A stretch of 64,000 nucleotides of DNA from Reyranella sp. CPCC 100927 (GCF_007859315.1 NZ_VOHA01000007.1:186001-250000); one strand, 5' to 3'; counted from the stretch's first letter, positions 39,023-49,466 are shown. Program-made: numbers and translations. The notes: generated by a model not told the origin, from the letters alone.

Positions 39023-41388
39023 ATAGTATGAATCGAGGGTGGCATGAGAGTCCGCTGTCGGTTAAACAAGGAACCTGTCAGTTGGAAAACAACCCCGACA
39101 GGGCAGGGGGAGCTTTGCTGCGTCTGAAACGCGTTCTGGGCGTCGCCGCCCTCTGTATTTCGTGCGTGGTCATGACGGTTCCGCCGGCTTCGGCTCAGCG
39201 GGGCGGCGTGATCTCGACCATTGTCATCCAGGGCAACAGCCGTGTTGAGCTGGAGACCATCCGTTCCTACATCGCTATTCGCGAAGGGCAGGTTGCCGAC
39301 CCGGAGGCGATCGACCGATCGCTGAAGGCGCTGGTGTCGACCGGGCTGTTCGCGGACGTCACGGTCCAGCAGGATGGCCCGCGACTGATCGTCAAGGTGG
39401 TCGAGAACCCGATCATCAATCGCGTTGCCTTCGAAGGTAACAAGAAGCTCGACGACGACCAGCTGAAGCAGGAGATCCAGACCAAGCCGCGCACGGTCTT
39501 TACCCAGGCCAAGGTGCAGTCCGACGTCAGCCGCCTGGTCGAAGTTTACCGTCGTGCCGGCAAGTTCAACGCCCGGATCGAGCCCAAGACGATCCGTCTG
39601 GACCAAAACCGCGTCGACCTGGTCTTCGAGATCGACGAAGGCGCCACCACGGGCATCCGTCGCATCACCTTCATCGGTAACGAGCATTTCAGCGACGGCA
39701 AGCTGCGCGAGATGATCCGCACCACGGAGTCGGCTTGGTTTCGCGTCTTCTCGTCGGATGATCGCTACGATCCCGACCGGGTGAATTTCGACAAGGAGCT
39801 GTTGCGCAAGTTCTATCTGTCGGAGGGCTATGCCGATTTCCGTGTCGTGTCGGCGGTCGCCGAGCTGGCGCCGGATCGGGACGGCTTCTTCGTGACCTTC
39901 ACGATCTCGGAAGGCGAGCGCTACAAGTTCGGCAAGGTCGACGTCACCACGCGGTTCGAAGGCCTCGACGTGGAGGCGGCGAAGGCGCTGGTCACCACGC
40001 GCGAAGGCAGCTGGTACAACGCGGACCAGGTCGAGAAGACGGTCACCGCCATCGCGGAGGCGGTCGGCACTCTGGGTTACGCCTTCGTCGACGTGCGCCC
40101 CAACATCAAGCGCAACGCCGATACGAAGACGATCGACATCGAATACGATATCCAGGAAGGGCCGCGCGTCTATGTCGAACGCATCAATATCACCGGCAAT
40201 ACGCGCACCCTGGACAAGGTGATCCGGCGCGAATTCCGCCTGGGTGAGGGTGATGCGTTCAACACCGCCAAGCTGCGCCGCTCGCAGCAGCGGCTGCAGA
40301 ATCTCGGCTTTTTCGAGAAGGTCGACGTGTCCAATACGCCGGGAACGGCACCGGACAAGACCATCATCGAGGTCAATGTCGTCGAGCAGAGCACCGGTGA
40401 GATTTCGATCGGTGCCGGCTATTCGACATCGTCGGGCGTCCTGGGCGACCTGTCGGTGCGCGAGCGCAACCTGCTGGGCCGCGGCCAGGATCTGCGCGTC
40501 GGCCTGTCGTTGGGTACGCGCAGCACGCAGATCGACCTCAGTTTCACCGAGCCGTACTTCCTCGATCGCAACGTATCGGCAGGGTTCGATCTCTTCCGCA
40601 TCACCCGCGACAACCAGAGAACGAGCTCATACGACGAAAGCGAACTCGGTTTTGCGCTGCGCGCCGGCTGGAGCATTTCCGAGAACACCCGGCAGACCGT
40701 GCGGTACTCGCTGAAGCGCGATGTCATCAAGAACGTCGGCGACAACGCCTCACCGCTGATCAAGGCTCAGGCGGGCAAGACATGGACCTCCGAACTCGGG
40801 ACGGTCGTCGCCTGGGATACGCGCGACAATCGCCTCAACCCGACCAAGGGTTGGGTGCTGCGGTACTCGTTCGATATCGGCGGCCTGGGTGGCACCGAGC
40901 ACTTCTATCGCAACAAGCTCGAAGCCCAGTGGTACTATGAGGTCTTTGACGAGGTCGTGTTCTCGATGTCGGCGCAGGGCGGCATCGTCAAGCCGATCAA
41001 GGACGACCTGAAGATCGCCAACCGCTTTTTCCTGGGCGGCGACAACTTCCGAGGCTTCCGAACCGGCGGCGTCGGTCCTCACAGTGGCGGCGACGCGCTG
41101 GGCGGCAAGTATTACTACGTTGCTTCTGCCGAGTTGAGTTTCCCGCTCGGCTTGCCGCGCGAGCTGGGAATTCTCGGCAAGGCGTTCGTCGATGCCGGCA
41201 GCTTGTGGGGCGCGCAGGAGAAGGACCCCTCCGTGCAGGACTCGAGCTCGATCCGTGCGTCGGCGGGTGTCGGTCTGCAGTGGGTGTCGCCCTTCGGGCC
41301 TATCCGGGTCGACTTCGCCGTGCCGATCCGGAAGGAGAAGTTCGACAAGACGGAGAAGTTCCGGTTTAGCTTCGGTACGCGACTGTAG
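39019..41388 (+). CDS. bamA: Outer membrane protein assembly factor BamA
   Basis: BamA inserts beta-barrel proteins into the outer membrane. Five POTRA domains (about residues 60-450) are followed by a 16-strand barrel that ends in FRFSFGTRL; the barrel lid motif VRGF-type reads FRGFRTGGVGP. The ATG at 39019 overlaps the rseP stop (ATGA) but places about 34 residues before the hydrophobic signal core. A TTG at 39115, right after CAGGGGGAGC, would give a textbook signal peptide (LLRLKRVLGVAALCISC...ASA), so the true start is uncertain. The product has 789 residues with the longer start. Confidence 0.94.
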   Translation: MNSMNRGWHESPLSVKQGTCQLENNPDRAGGALLRLKRVLGVAALCISCVVMTVPPASAQRGGVISTIVIQGNSRVELETIRSYIAIREGQVADPEAIDRSLKALVSTGLFADVTVQQDGPRLIVKVVENPIINRVAFEGNKKLDDDQLKQEIQTKPRTVFTQAKVQSDVSRLVEVYRRAGKFNARIEPKTIRLDQNRVDLVFEIDEGATTGIRRITFIGNEHFSDGKLREMIRTTESAWFRVFSSDDRYDPDRVNFDKELLRKFYLSEGYADFRVVSAVAELAPDRDGFFVTFTISEGERYKFGKVDVTTRFEGLDVEAAKALVTTREGSWYNADQVEKTVTAIAEAVGTLGYAFVDVRPNIKRNADTKTIDIEYDIQEGPRVYVERINITGNTRTLDKVIRREFRLGEGDAFNTAKLRRSQQRLQNLGFFEKVDVSNTPGTAPDKTIIEVNVVEQSTGEISIGAGYSTSSGVLGDLSVRERNLLGRGQDLRVGLSLGTRSTQIDLSFTEPYFLDRNVSAGFDLFRITRDNQRTSSYDESELGFALRAGWSISENTRQTVRYSLKRDVIKNVGDNASPLIKAQAGKTWTSELGTVVAWDTRDNRLNPTKGWVLRYSFDIGGLGGTEHFYRNKLEAQWYYEVFDEVVFSMSAQGGIVKPIKDDLKIANRFFLGGDNFRGFRTGGVGPHSGGDALGGKYYYVASAELSFPLGLPRELGILGKAFVDAGSLWGAQEKDPSVQDSSSIRASAGVGLQWVSPFGPIRVDFAVPIRKEKFDKTEKFRFSFGTRL

Positions 41389-41420
41389 TCCGTGTCCGGC
41401 CGAGCCTTTGGACGACGACA

Positions 41421-41894
41421 ATGAGCGCAACAGAAACGACAACGCCCGGGATCATCGAGTCGCTCGATATCCAGCGCATCATGCAGATGATCCCGCATCG
41501 CTATCCGATGCTGCTGGTGGATCGCATGATCGACCTGAAGCTGGGAGAAAGCGCGATCGGCATCAAGAACGTCTCGATCAACGAGCCGTTTTTCCAGGGC
41601 CATTTCCCGGCCTCGCCGGTCATGCCCGGGGTGCTGATCGTGGAGTCCATGGCGCAGACCGCCGGCATTCTCGTCGTTGCCACCATGGGCGCCGAAGCCG
41701 AGGGCAAACTCGTCTACTTCATGTCGATCGACGGCGCGCGGTTCCGCCGCCCAGTCGTGCCTGGCGATCGAATCGAAGTCCACGTCCAGAAGCTGCAGGC
41801 CCGGCAGGCCGTGTGGAAATTCTCCGGCAAAGCCATCGTCGACGGCAACGTGGCGGCCGAGGCGACGTTCGCGGCGATGATCCGCGGCATCTGA
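41421..41894 (+). CDS. fabZ: 3-hydroxyacyl-[acyl-carrier-protein] dehydratase FabZ
   Basis: This hot-dog-fold enzyme removes water from 3-hydroxyacyl-ACP in fatty acid elongation. Catalytic His61 lies in GHFPASPVMPG and Glu75 in VLIVESMAQTAG; HRYPMLLVDR is the N-terminal signature. It has 157 residues. It lies directly after bamA, without the lpxD gene that usually separates them, and without lpxA after it. Confidence 0.96.
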   Translation: MSATETTTPGIIESLDIQRIMQMIPHRYPMLLVDRMIDLKLGESAIGIKNVSINEPFFQGHFPASPVMPGVLIVESMAQTAGILVVATMGAEAEGKLVYFMSIDGARFRRPVVPGDRIEVHVQKLQARQAVWKFSGKAIVDGNVAAEATFAAMIRGI

Positions 41895-41904
41895 CGCCGC
41901 GATC

Positions 41905-42144
41905 CTACTGTATCAAGGCTACCACAACACCGATCACGGCCAGTACGGCGGCCAGACGGATGAGCCAGCGCGCCGCCCGCGCATAGCTCGGTCCGTTGTC
42001 ATTCGCCGGGGCGGAGACGCGCACAATCCCCGATTTGCCGCTCCCGGCGGTCCGGCGGCTGTCGCCGCCCGCCGGGCCGAAGGATCGAGGCTTGTGCGCC
42101 GTCATGGCGGCCAACTCGGAGCGGCCGACGTTATTTGCGGGCAT
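41905..42144 (-). CDS. Small single-pass membrane protein, unrecognised
   Basis: This 79-residue frame encodes a polar, basic N-terminal part with a [11 protein letters not shown] motif and one hydrophobic helix at the very C-terminus (about residues 59-78), suggesting a tail-anchored or single-pass protein. PANDN motifs recur in small alphaproteobacterial proteins of unknown function. It overlaps the gltA 3' end by 14 bases; an internal ATG at 42105 would remove the overlap and give 66 residues. No strong ribosome site supports either start. Confidence 0.45.
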   Translation of the reverse strand: MPANNVGRSELAAMTAHKPRSFGPAGGDSRRTAGSGKSGIVRVSAPANDNGPSYARAARWLIRLAAVLAVIGVVVALIQ

Positions 42145-43432
42145 GGATGGGAACGTAGGGCCGCTCGGTCTGGCCGGTGTAGAGCTGCCGCGGGCGGCCG
42201 ATCTTGGACTGCGGATCCTCGATCATCTCACGCCACTGGGCGATCCAGCCGGTGGTGCGGGCAACGGCGAACAGCACGGTGAACATGCTGACCGGGATGC
42301 CGATGGCCCGGAAGATGATGCCCGAGTAGAAGTCGACGTTCGGGTAGAGCTTCTTGGAGACGAAGTACTCGTCCTTCAGCGCGATCTGCTCCATCTCCAT
42401 CGCGAGATCGAGCAGTGGGTCGTCCTTGATGCCGAGCGACGCCAGGACCTCGTGGCAGGTCTTGCGCATCACCGTGGCACGCGGATCGTAGTTCTTGTAG
42501 ACGCGATGCCCGAAGCCCATCAGCCGGGTGTGATCGTTCTTATCCTTCACCCGCGACAGGAACGTTCCGATGTTCTTCCGATCGCCGATGTGCTGCAGCA
42601 TGTTCAGCACGGCCTCGTTGGCGCCGCCGTGGCTGGGTCCCCAAAGCGAGGCGATGCCGGCGGCAATGCAGGCGAACGGGTTGGCGCCGGACGAGCCGGC
42701 GAGCCGCACGGTCGAGGTCGAGGCGTTCTGCTCATGGTCGGCATGCAGCATCAGGATCCGGTCCATCGCCTTCTCGATGACCGGGTTCATCACGTATTCT
42801 TCGGCCGGCACGCCGAACAGCATGCGCAGGAAGTTGCCGGCATAGCTGAGGTTGTTCTGCGGATACATGAAGGGCTGGCCGGCGGAATACTTGTAGGCCA
42901 TGGCCGCGATGGTCGGCATCTTGGCGATCAGCCGGTGCGCCGAGATCATCCGCTGGTGCGGATCGTTGATGTCGAGCGAGTCGTGATAGAAGGCCGACAG
43001 GGCACCCACCACGCCGCAACACACTGCCATGGGGTGCGCGTCACGGCGGAAGCCACGGTAGAATGTGGTGATCTGCTCGTGCAGCATCGTGTGGCGGCTG
43101 ATCGTGTGGATGAAGTCGGCTTTCTCCTCGGCCGTCGGCAACTCACCGTTCAACAGCAGGTAGGCGACCTCCATGAAGTCGCTGCGTTCGGCCAACTCGG
43201 CGATGTTGTAGCCACGATGCAGCAGGATGCCCTCGTCGCCGTCGATGTACGTGATCTTCGATTCGCACGAACCGGTCGAGGTGAAACCCGGATCGTAGGT
43301 GAACATGCCGGTGTCGCCGTAGAGCTTGCGCACGTCGATGACGTCCGGGCCCGTCGAGCCGGCCAATACCGGGAACTTCCAGGTCTTGCCGTTGCTGTCG
43401 TCGGAAAGTGTAACGGACCTGTTGCTGCTCAT
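42131..43432 (-). CDS. gltA: Citrate synthase
   Basis: This enzyme condenses oxaloacetate and acetyl-CoA at the entry of the TCA cycle. The catalytic residues are in [10 protein letters not shown] (His near 265), [14 protein letters not shown] (His near 305) and the later Asp region near 360, matching the long hexameric type II enzyme. The ATG at 43432 (AGCAGGTGACGCC upstream) gives 433 residues beginning [11 protein letters not shown]; an upstream extension is not conserved. It is in the usual fabZ-gltA-gltX neighbourhood. Confidence 0.96.
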   Translation of the reverse strand: MSSNRSVTLSDDSNGKTWKFPVLAGSTGPDVIDVRKLYGDTGMFTYDPGFTSTGSCESKITYIDGDEGILLHRGYNIAELAERSDFMEVAYLLLNGELPTAEEKADFIHTISRHTMLHEQITTFYRGFRRDAHPMAVCCGVVGALSAFYHDSLDINDPHQRMISAHRLIAKMPTIAAMAYKYSAGQPFMYPQNNLSYAGNFLRMLFGVPAEEYVMNPVIEKAMDRILMLHADHEQNASTSTVRLAGSSGANPFACIAAGIASLWGPSHGGANEAVLNMLQHIGDRKNIGTFLSRVKDKNDHTRLMGFGHRVYKNYDPRATVMRKTCHEVLASLGIKDDPLLDLAMEMEQIALKDEYFVSKKLYPNVDFYSGIIFRAIGIPVSMFTVLFAVARTTGWIAQWREMIEDPQSKIGRPRQLYTGQTERPYVPIHARK

Positions 43433-43600
43433 GGCGTCACCTGCTGTGGAAAGCCGACCGTGACACAGCGCATAGGGCGGCTTCTCCGAACACCGTCGGA
43501 TCATGTCCGCTTCCACGCGCCGCGCCGGAAATCAGGGGCACCCTAACAAGCCCCTTCGATGGGCGCAATTCTGTCAGCTGTACTGACACGATGTGCCGCG

Positions 43601-45001
43601 TCAGGCCGCCGCAGCCCGCAGCCGCGACAGCGATTCCTCGCGGCCCAGAATGGCCAGGACTTCGAAAATGCCGGGGGAAACCGTGGAGCCCGTCAGCGCC
43701 ACGCGCAGCGGCTGGGCGATCTGGCCCAGCTTCATGCCGCGCGTTTCCGCGAACGATTTGATCGCACCCTCGAGGTCGGCTTCCGTCCACGTTGCCGGCT
43801 CCAGCGCTTCCGCCGCGCCGCCCAGCACCGCCTTGGCGTCGGCCGTCAGGATCGCCGCGGCCTTGGCATCCGTCGGCGCCGGCATGCCCGTGCGTGCATA
43901 GAAGGCCAGGCCCGCCGCGAGTTCGACCAGCGTGCGCGAACGCTGCTTCACGCCGTTGATGCCGCGGGCGATACGGTCGCGTGCCACATCGGACAGCGGA
44001 CCGCCGGTCGCAGTCTCGACGGCGGGCAGGACGAAGGGCAGCAATTCGGCGTCCGGCGTCTCACGCAGGTAGTGCGCGTTGAGGCTTGTCAGCTTGGTGA
44101 CATCGAAGCGGGCAGGCGACTGCCCCACATGCTCCAGGTCGAACCAGGCGATCGCCTGTTCGGTCGGGATGATCTCGTCGTCGCCGTGGCTCCAGCCCAG
44201 TCGCAGGAGGTAATTGCGGAGCGCGGCGGGCAGGAAGCCCATGTCGCGATAAGCGTCAACGCCCAGCGCGCCGTGGCGTTTGGACAGTTTGGCACCGTCG
44301 GGACCGTGGATCAGCGGAATATGGGCGAACGCCGGCACCTGCCAGCCCAGCGCCTCGTAGAGCTGAACCTGGCGGAACGTGTTGGTATGGTGGTCGGCAC
44401 CGCGGATGACGTGGGTGATGCCCATGTCATGGTCGTCGACGACCACGGACAGCATGTAGACCGGGGTGCCATCGGAGCGCAGCAGAACCATATCGTCGAG
44501 CTGGCTGTTCTGGAGGGTCACCGACCCCAGCACGCGATCCACCACCGTCCTTTCACCGGTCTGGGGCGCCTTGAGACGGATGACGGGTTTCACGCCGGCT
44601 GGCGCATCTTTGGGATCACGATCCCGCCAGCGCCCGTCGTAGCGCATCGGCCGCCCATCCTTGCGCGCCTGCTCGCGCATCTGCTCGAGCTCCTCGGGCG
44701 TGGCGTAGCAGTGGTAGGCCTTGCCCTCGGCCAGCAACTGGTGGGCCACCGCGGCATGCCGTTCGGCGCGGCTGAACTGGTAGACCGCATCGCCGTCCCA
44801 ATCGAGGCCGAGCCAGGCCAGGTCGCTCAGGATCTTGTCGATCGCCTCCTGGGTCGACCGTTGCCGGTCGGTGTCCTCAATCCGCAGCAGATAGGTGCCG
44901 CCGTGGTGACGGGCATAGAGCCAGTTGAACAGCGCCGTGCGAGCGCCGCCGATATGCAGGAAGCCCGTGGGCGAGGGGGCGAAACGTGTAACGACAGTCA
45001 T
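43601..45001 (-). CDS. gltX: Glutamyl-tRNA synthetase
   Basis: This class I aminoacyl-tRNA synthetase charges tRNA-Glu (or tRNA-Glu/Gln in organisms using the amidotransferase route). The HIGH motif reads HIGG at residues 16-19 within [18 protein letters not shown], and the KMSKS-type motif reads [10 protein letters not shown] at 45001 gives 466 residues. It is divergent from comEC and upstream of gltA on the same strand with a 168-base gap that probably carries the gltA promoter. Confidence 0.96.
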   Translation of the reverse strand: MTVVTRFAPSPTGFLHIGGARTALFNWLYARHHGGTYLLRIEDTDRQRSTQEAIDKILSDLAWLGLDWDGDAVYQFSRAERHAAVAHQLLAEGKAYHCYATPEELEQMREQARKDGRPMRYDGRWRDRDPKDAPAGVKPVIRLKAPQTGERTVVDRVLGSVTLQNSQLDDMVLLRSDGTPVYMLSVVVDDHDMGITHVIRGADHHTNTFRQVQLYEALGWQVPAFAHIPLIHGPDGAKLSKRHGALGVDAYRDMGFLPAALRNYLLRLGWSHGDDEIIPTEQAIAWFDLEHVGQSPARFDVTKLTSLNAHYLRETPDAELLPFVLPAVETATGGPLSDVARDRIARGINGVKQRSRTLVELAAGLAFYARTGMPAPTDAKAAAILTADAKAVLGGAAEALEPATWTEADLEGAIKSFAETRGMKLGQIAQPLRVALTGSTVSPGIFEVLAILGREESLSRLRAAAA

Positions 45002-45131
45002 CGGTCCAGGTCGGTGCGAGGGGCCAAACAACAGCAGCCGTCACATCGGCCCCGCTTTGGTCACAAAGGGGGGCGTAGCATAAGAGCCGTGGCTGTCAAC
45101 CCGCAGGGCAGGGCCACGGCCGGGGCGAGGC

Positions 45132-47300
45132 GTGGGGACCATCGGCATTGCAGCACCGTCTTCCGGGGAGCCTGCCACAGGCCTCCTGCGGCGTACCTGT
45201 GCCGATCTGCTGCGGCGTCTGGAAGCCGAACGCGATCGCTGGATCCTGTGGCTGCCGGTAGCCCTCGGGGCGGGCATCGCGCTCTATTTCGAGCTGCCAC
45301 TGGAGCCGCCGCTGTGGGTTGCATTCGCCATGATCGGCGCCGGCCTCGTGCTGCTCGGCGCCAGCATGGCCGGCTTGCCGGTCCGGCCGATGGCGATCGT
45401 CGTCATTGCCGTCGGCGCCGGCTTCGGCGCCGTGACGTGGCGCACCGCCCAGACCACCGCGCCGGTTCTGGCACGAAACTATGGCCCGGCAGCCGTGGAG
45501 GGGCGCGTTGTCGAGGTGACGCTATTGCCGGAAGGGCGGCGCCTCGTCCTCGACAATGTCGTGCTGCGCAACCTGCGGCCGGAAGCGACACCGGCGCGCG
45601 TGCGCATATCGCTCAAGGGCGGCGCTGGTGATCGGCTGGTCACAGGCGATCGTATCTCCATCGTCGCGACGCTGTCGCCGCCACCAGGTCCCGCCGCGCC
45701 CGGTGCCTTCGACTTCCAGCGTTTCGCCTGGTACGCGCGCCTGGGAGCTGTCGGCTACGCCAACGGCACGCCGACCGTTATCGCCGCGGGGCAGCCCTCG
45801 GGCATCGTCATGTGGGTCGACGAGCTGCGCCGCCGCCTGTCGGCCCGTCTGGTCGCGGCGTTGCCCGGTGATGCCGGCGCCCTGGCCGCGGCGTTGATCG
45901 CCGGCGATCAGAGCGGCATCTCCAAGGATACCATGCAGGCCATGCGCGACTCGGGTCTGGCGCACCTGCTGTCGATCTCGGGCCTGCACATCAGCTTCGC
46001 GGCCCTGCTGGTCATGGGACTTGTACGCTACGGGTTGGCGACCGTGCCGCTGCTGGCGCTGCGCTTCCCGATCAAGAAGTGGGCGGCGGTCGCCGGCGTC
46101 CTGGGCGCGCTGTTCTACACCGTGCTGGCCGGCGCGCCGGTGCCGGCCCAGCGCTCGTTCCTGATGTTGGCGATCGTGCTGCTGGCCGTGCTGACGGACC
46201 GCACGGCCGTGACCATGCGCCTGGTGTGCTGGGCGGCCGTCATCATCCTGCTGGTGCTGCCGGAAAGCCTCGTTGGCGCCAGCTTCCAGCTCTCGTTCGC
46301 CGCCGTTGTGGCGCTGGTGGCCGCATGGGAAGCGTGGCAGCCCTGGCGGGCTCGCCATGCCGATCTGGCACCGACCCTTGCCGGCCGGGTCGCCAGGCAC
46401 GTCGGCGCTTCTCTGTTCACCACGCTGGTTGCCAGCATCGCAACGGCGGGCTTCTCGGCCTACCATTTCAATCGCCTCAGCCTGGTGGGTGTGTTCGCCA
46501 ATCTCATTGCCGTGCCGCTGACCGGCATCTGGGTCATGCCGTGGGCATTGCTGGCGCTTCCGCTGTTGCCGTTCGGCGGCGAGGCGATCGCTTTGGTTCC
46601 GATGGGATGGGGCATCGAGGCGATCATGTGGGTGGCGCGCGAGGCGGCGTCGTGGCCAGCGGCGGCGACGGTCACGCCGGCCCTGCCGGGAGCGTCGCTG
46701 TGGCTGCTGACCTTGGGAGGATTGTGGCTCTGCCTGTGGCGTGGACCGTGGCGCTGGTGGGGCGTGGCACCCGCCGTGCTGGCGCTGCTGCTGGGGCCGC
46801 TGCAGCGACCGCCGGACATCATGGTCAGCGGTGATGCGCGGTTGGTCGGGGTTCGCACCGCCGACGGCGGCATGCTGCTGTCATCGGGACGCATCGAGCG
46901 CTTTACCGCCGACAGCTGGGTACGGCGTGCCGGCGCCGAGCAGGCCGGCCTGTGGCCTGTAGGCACCGAAAGCGCCGATGGCCGCTTGCGGTGCGATGCG
47001 CTGGGCTGCGTTTACCGTCGCGCCGGTGGTCGGATCGCCATCGTCAGCAAGGTCGAGGCCTTGGTTGACGATTGCGGTGCCGTCGACATGCTGGTCTCGC
47101 TCGTGCCGGTGCGCCGTCGCTGCCCCACCGTCCAGCAGGTCGTCGATCGCTTTGACATCTGGCGCAACGGTGCCTACGCCATCTGGATGGATGATGCGGG
47201 TGTCGTACGGATTGAAAACACGCGCCACGCGCGCGGTGATCGTCCGTGGGTCCCCAAGCCGGAAACGCGGCCGCGTGCGGCGGACGTGCGAGCGCCCTAG
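45132..47300 (+). CDS. comEC: ComEC/Rec2 family DNA internalization protein
   Basis: This polytopic inner-membrane protein forms the channel for single-stranded DNA uptake in competent bacteria. An N-terminal DUF4131-like region (about 35-190) precedes the competence domain with the signature LLSISGLHISFAALLV near residue 280 and many transmembrane segments. The C-terminal part (about 560-722) has the position of the metallo-beta-lactamase domain but no HxHxDH motif, as in other alphaproteobacterial versions. The GTG start after GGGGCGAGGC gives 722 residues. Its stop is 5 bases from the convergent lexA stop. Confidence 0.9.
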   Translation: MGTIGIAAPSSGEPATGLLRRTCADLLRRLEAERDRWILWLPVALGAGIALYFELPLEPPLWVAFAMIGAGLVLLGASMAGLPVRPMAIVVIAVGAGFGAVTWRTAQTTAPVLARNYGPAAVEGRVVEVTLLPEGRRLVLDNVVLRNLRPEATPARVRISLKGGAGDRLVTGDRISIVATLSPPPGPAAPGAFDFQRFAWYARLGAVGYANGTPTVIAAGQPSGIVMWVDELRRRLSARLVAALPGDAGALAAALIAGDQSGISKDTMQAMRDSGLAHLLSISGLHISFAALLVMGLVRYGLATVPLLALRFPIKKWAAVAGVLGALFYTVLAGAPVPAQRSFLMLAIVLLAVLTDRTAVTMRLVCWAAVIILLVLPESLVGASFQLSFAAVVALVAAWEAWQPWRARHADLAPTLAGRVARHVGASLFTTLVASIATAGFSAYHFNRLSLVGVFANLIAVPLTGIWVMPWALLALPLLPFGGEAIALVPMGWGIEAIMWVAREAASWPAAATVTPALPGASLWLLTLGGLWLCLWRGPWRWWGVAPAVLALLLGPLQRPPDIMVSGDARLVGVRTADGGMLLSSGRIERFTADSWVRRAGAEQAGLWPVGTESADGRLRCDALGCVYRRAGGRIAIVSKVEALVDDCGAVDMLVSLVPVRRRCPTVQQVVDRFDIWRNGAYAIWMDDAGVVRIENTRHARGDRPWVPKPETRPRAADVRAP

Positions 47301-47305
47301 GGGAT

Positions 47306-48067
47306 TCAGAACTTGCGGTAGAGGCCGACCAGACGTCCCTGGACCTTGACCCGATCCGGCCCGAAGATCCGCGTCTCGTAGCGGGCATTGGCGGGCTCGA
47401 GTGCGATCGAGGCGCCCTTGCGCCGCAAACGCTTCAGTGTCGCCTCGGCATCGTCGATCAGGGCCACGACGACGCTGCCGTTGTCGGCCGTATCGCCGCT
47501 CTTGATGATCGCGATGTCACCGTCGTTGATGCCGGCTTCGATCATCGAGTCGCCTTCGACCTGCAGGCAGTAGTGGGCGCCTTGGCTCAGCAGCGACACA
47601 GGCACGTCGATGGTCGTGGTGTTGTCGCGCAGGGCCTCGATCGGGGTACCGGCCGCGATCTTGCCGTAGAGCGGCAGCGCCAGCGCGGCAGCCTCGTTCG
47701 CCGGTACCAGCACGCCCGGCAGGTTGGGGCGGAAGTCGCCCTTGATGACCTGCGGAACGAAGGTCGAACCGGGCTCGCGCATGCCGATATTGGCTGCGGC
47801 GCGGCCCGCTGCCGGGGCGAAGCCGGGGTCGGGCAGGTGCGGCACCGCCGCGGCTTCCGGCAGCTTGATGACCTGCAGCGCGCGCGCCCTGTGTGCCAGC
47901 CGGCGCAGGAAGCCGCGCTCTTCCAGGCCGGTGATCAGCCGATGGATTCCCGACTTGGAGCGCAGCCGCAGCGCCTCCTTCATCTCGTCGAATGAAGGTG
48001 AAACGCCATCCTCATTGAGCCGCTTGTTGATGAACACGAGCAACTCATACTGTTTGCGGGTCAGCAC
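47306..48067 (-). CDS. lexA: SOS response repressor LexA
   Basis: LexA represses DNA-damage genes and cuts itself when RecA is activated. The N-terminal winged helix begins [12 protein letters not shown]; the self-cleavage site is Ala139-Gly140 in KIAAGTP, with catalytic Ser174 in EGDSMIEAG and Lys212 in EATLKRL. I choose the GTG at 48067 because it gives the family-typical N-terminus and has GAGG 6 bases upstream; a GTG at 48079 would have its ribosome site too close. The product has 253 residues. Its promoter overlaps an SOS box (48127-48141). Confidence 0.95.
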   Translation of the reverse strand: MLTRKQYELLVFINKRLNEDGVSPSFDEMKEALRLRSKSGIHRLITGLEERGFLRRLAHRARALQVIKLPEAAAVPHLPDPGFAPAAGRAAANIGMREPGSTFVPQVIKGDFRPNLPGVLVPANEAAALALPLYGKIAAGTPIEALRDNTTTIDVPVSLLSQGAHYCLQVEGDSMIEAGINDGDIAIIKSGDTADNGSVVVALIDDAEATLKRLRRKGASIALEPANARYETRIFGPDRVKVQGRLVGLYRKF

Positions 48068-48126
48068 GTCGGCCCTCACTCCTGATGATCAACCTCATCT
48101 GGAATAAAACCAGAACAGGCGCCTAT

Positions 48127-48155
48127 GTTCTAGTTTGGTTCGCGGAAAATATCAA
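48127..48155 (-). promoter_or_regulatory. lexA promoter with overlapping SOS box
   Basis: Read on the minus strand, TTGATA (complement of 48150-48155) and TAGAAC (complement of 48127-48132) form a promoter with a 17-base spacer. On the plus strand GTTC-TAGTTTG-GTTC at 48127-48141 is a perfect match to the alphaproteobacterial LexA operator GTTC-N7-GTTC and covers the -10 region. This implies autorepression of lexA. A further inverted GAAC...GTTC pair (48113-48130) overlaps it. Confidence 0.85.
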
Positions 48156-48248
48156 GGGCTGAAATAGGGGTATAGAGGCGGCCTCCCTGGAGGCACCCTA
48201 CCAAGCTACTGTGAATGCTGAATTTCTCGCGGTTTGTTCGCGACAGGA

Positions 48249-49466
48249 TCAGAATGCGGCACCGAAATCGGCGAAATCGATGACCTCGACTGCAGCGCCG
48301 GCCTGGCGGGCCGGATCGTGTGCCGGCCGTACCAGCAGGCCGTCGGCGCGGGCCAGGAACGACAGCATCGAACTGTCCTGCACAGAAAACGGTGTCGCCG
48401 TCGGCGGCTCGGCGCCGTTGCGTTGCAGCCGGCTGCGCACATAGTCCTGGCGATTGTCGTTGGCGCCCACATCGCTGCCCAGGATGGCGCGGCGGGTCGC
48501 CACCGGATCGCCGGGCAGGCCCGACAGGCGCTCGATCGCCGGCTTCAGGAACAGCAACGCACAAACCATGGTCGACACGGGATTACCCGGCAATCCCAGC
48601 GCCGTTTGTGTGCCGCGTTCGGCGAACATCAGCGGTTTGCCGGGACGCATGGCGATGCGCCAGAAGTCGAGCGTGAAGCCCTGGGCTTTGAGGACGTCCT
48701 GGACGAGGTCGTGATCGCCGACCGAGGCGCCGCCCAGGGTCACCAGCAGTTCCGACGACAGGCCAGCGTCGATGCGCGCGCCGATGTCCTCGCGCGTATC
48801 GCGCGCGATGCCCAGCAGGGTCGGCTCGCCACCCCAGGCGCGCACCAGCGCCGCCACGGCCAGGGCCGACGAGGAGAGGATCTGATTGGGGCCGATCGGC
48901 TCGCCCGGCATCACCAGCTCGTCGCCCGTGGCCAGGATGGCCACGCGCGGGCGGCGATGGACCGACAGCCACGGCACGTTCATGGCCGCCGCCAGGGCGA
49001 TGTCGCGCGGTCCCAGCCGCCGCCCGGCGTCCAGGCCCGTGGTGCCGGTCGCGAAGTCGAGGCCGCGTTTGCGGATGTGCCGTGACGGCTGCATGCCTTC
49101 GACGATGGTGACCGTGCCCGCTGTCGCGGTCTTGGTGTTTTCCTGGATCACGATGGTGTCGGCGCCGGCGGGCAGGGGACCGCCGGTGAAGATGCGCACG
49201 GCTTCGCCGGCACCGAGCGTGCCGGCGTAAGCGCCACCGGCGGGTGCTTGCCCCACCACGGTGAGGGTGACCGGCAGCGTGGCGCAGTCGGCAGCGCGAA
49301 CGGCATAGCCATCCATGGCCGACAGGTCGGCGAACGGCTGGTCGAGGCGCGCCACGACGGGGGCGGCCAGCACGCGTGTGGCGGCATCGGCGATCGATAC
49401 CGTCTCGGCCGGCAGGGCCGCATGCCGCGCCACGATCCGGGCCAGTGCCGCGTCTACGGTGAGCAT
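48249..49466 (-). CDS. moeA: Molybdopterin molybdenumtransferase
   Basis: This inserts molybdate into adenylated molybdopterin, a late step of molybdenum cofactor synthesis. In 405 residues the motifs DQPFADLSAMDGYAVRA near residue 40, IFTGGPLPAGADTIV, and the MoCF-domain VTLGGASVGDHDLV near 245 and LGLPGNPVSTMV are visible. It follows moaC on the same strand with a 15-base gap. The 180-base region before lexA separates it from that gene. Confidence 0.95.
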   Translation of the reverse strand: MLTVDAALARIVARHAALPAETVSIADAATRVLAAPVVARLDQPFADLSAMDGYAVRAADCATLPVTLTVVGQAPAGGAYAGTLGAGEAVRIFTGGPLPAGADTIVIQENTKTATAGTVTIVEGMQPSRHIRKRGLDFATGTTGLDAGRRLGPRDIALAAAMNVPWLSVHRRPRVAILATGDELVMPGEPIGPNQILSSSALAVAALVRAWGGEPTLLGIARDTREDIGARIDAGLSSELLVTLGGASVGDHDLVQDVLKAQGFTLDFWRIAMRPGKPLMFAERGTQTALGLPGNPVSTMVCALLFLKPAIERLSGLPGDPVATRRAILGSDVGANDNRQDYVRSRLQRNGAEPPTATPFSVQDSSMLSFLARADGLLVRPAHDPARQAGAAVEVIDFADFGAAF

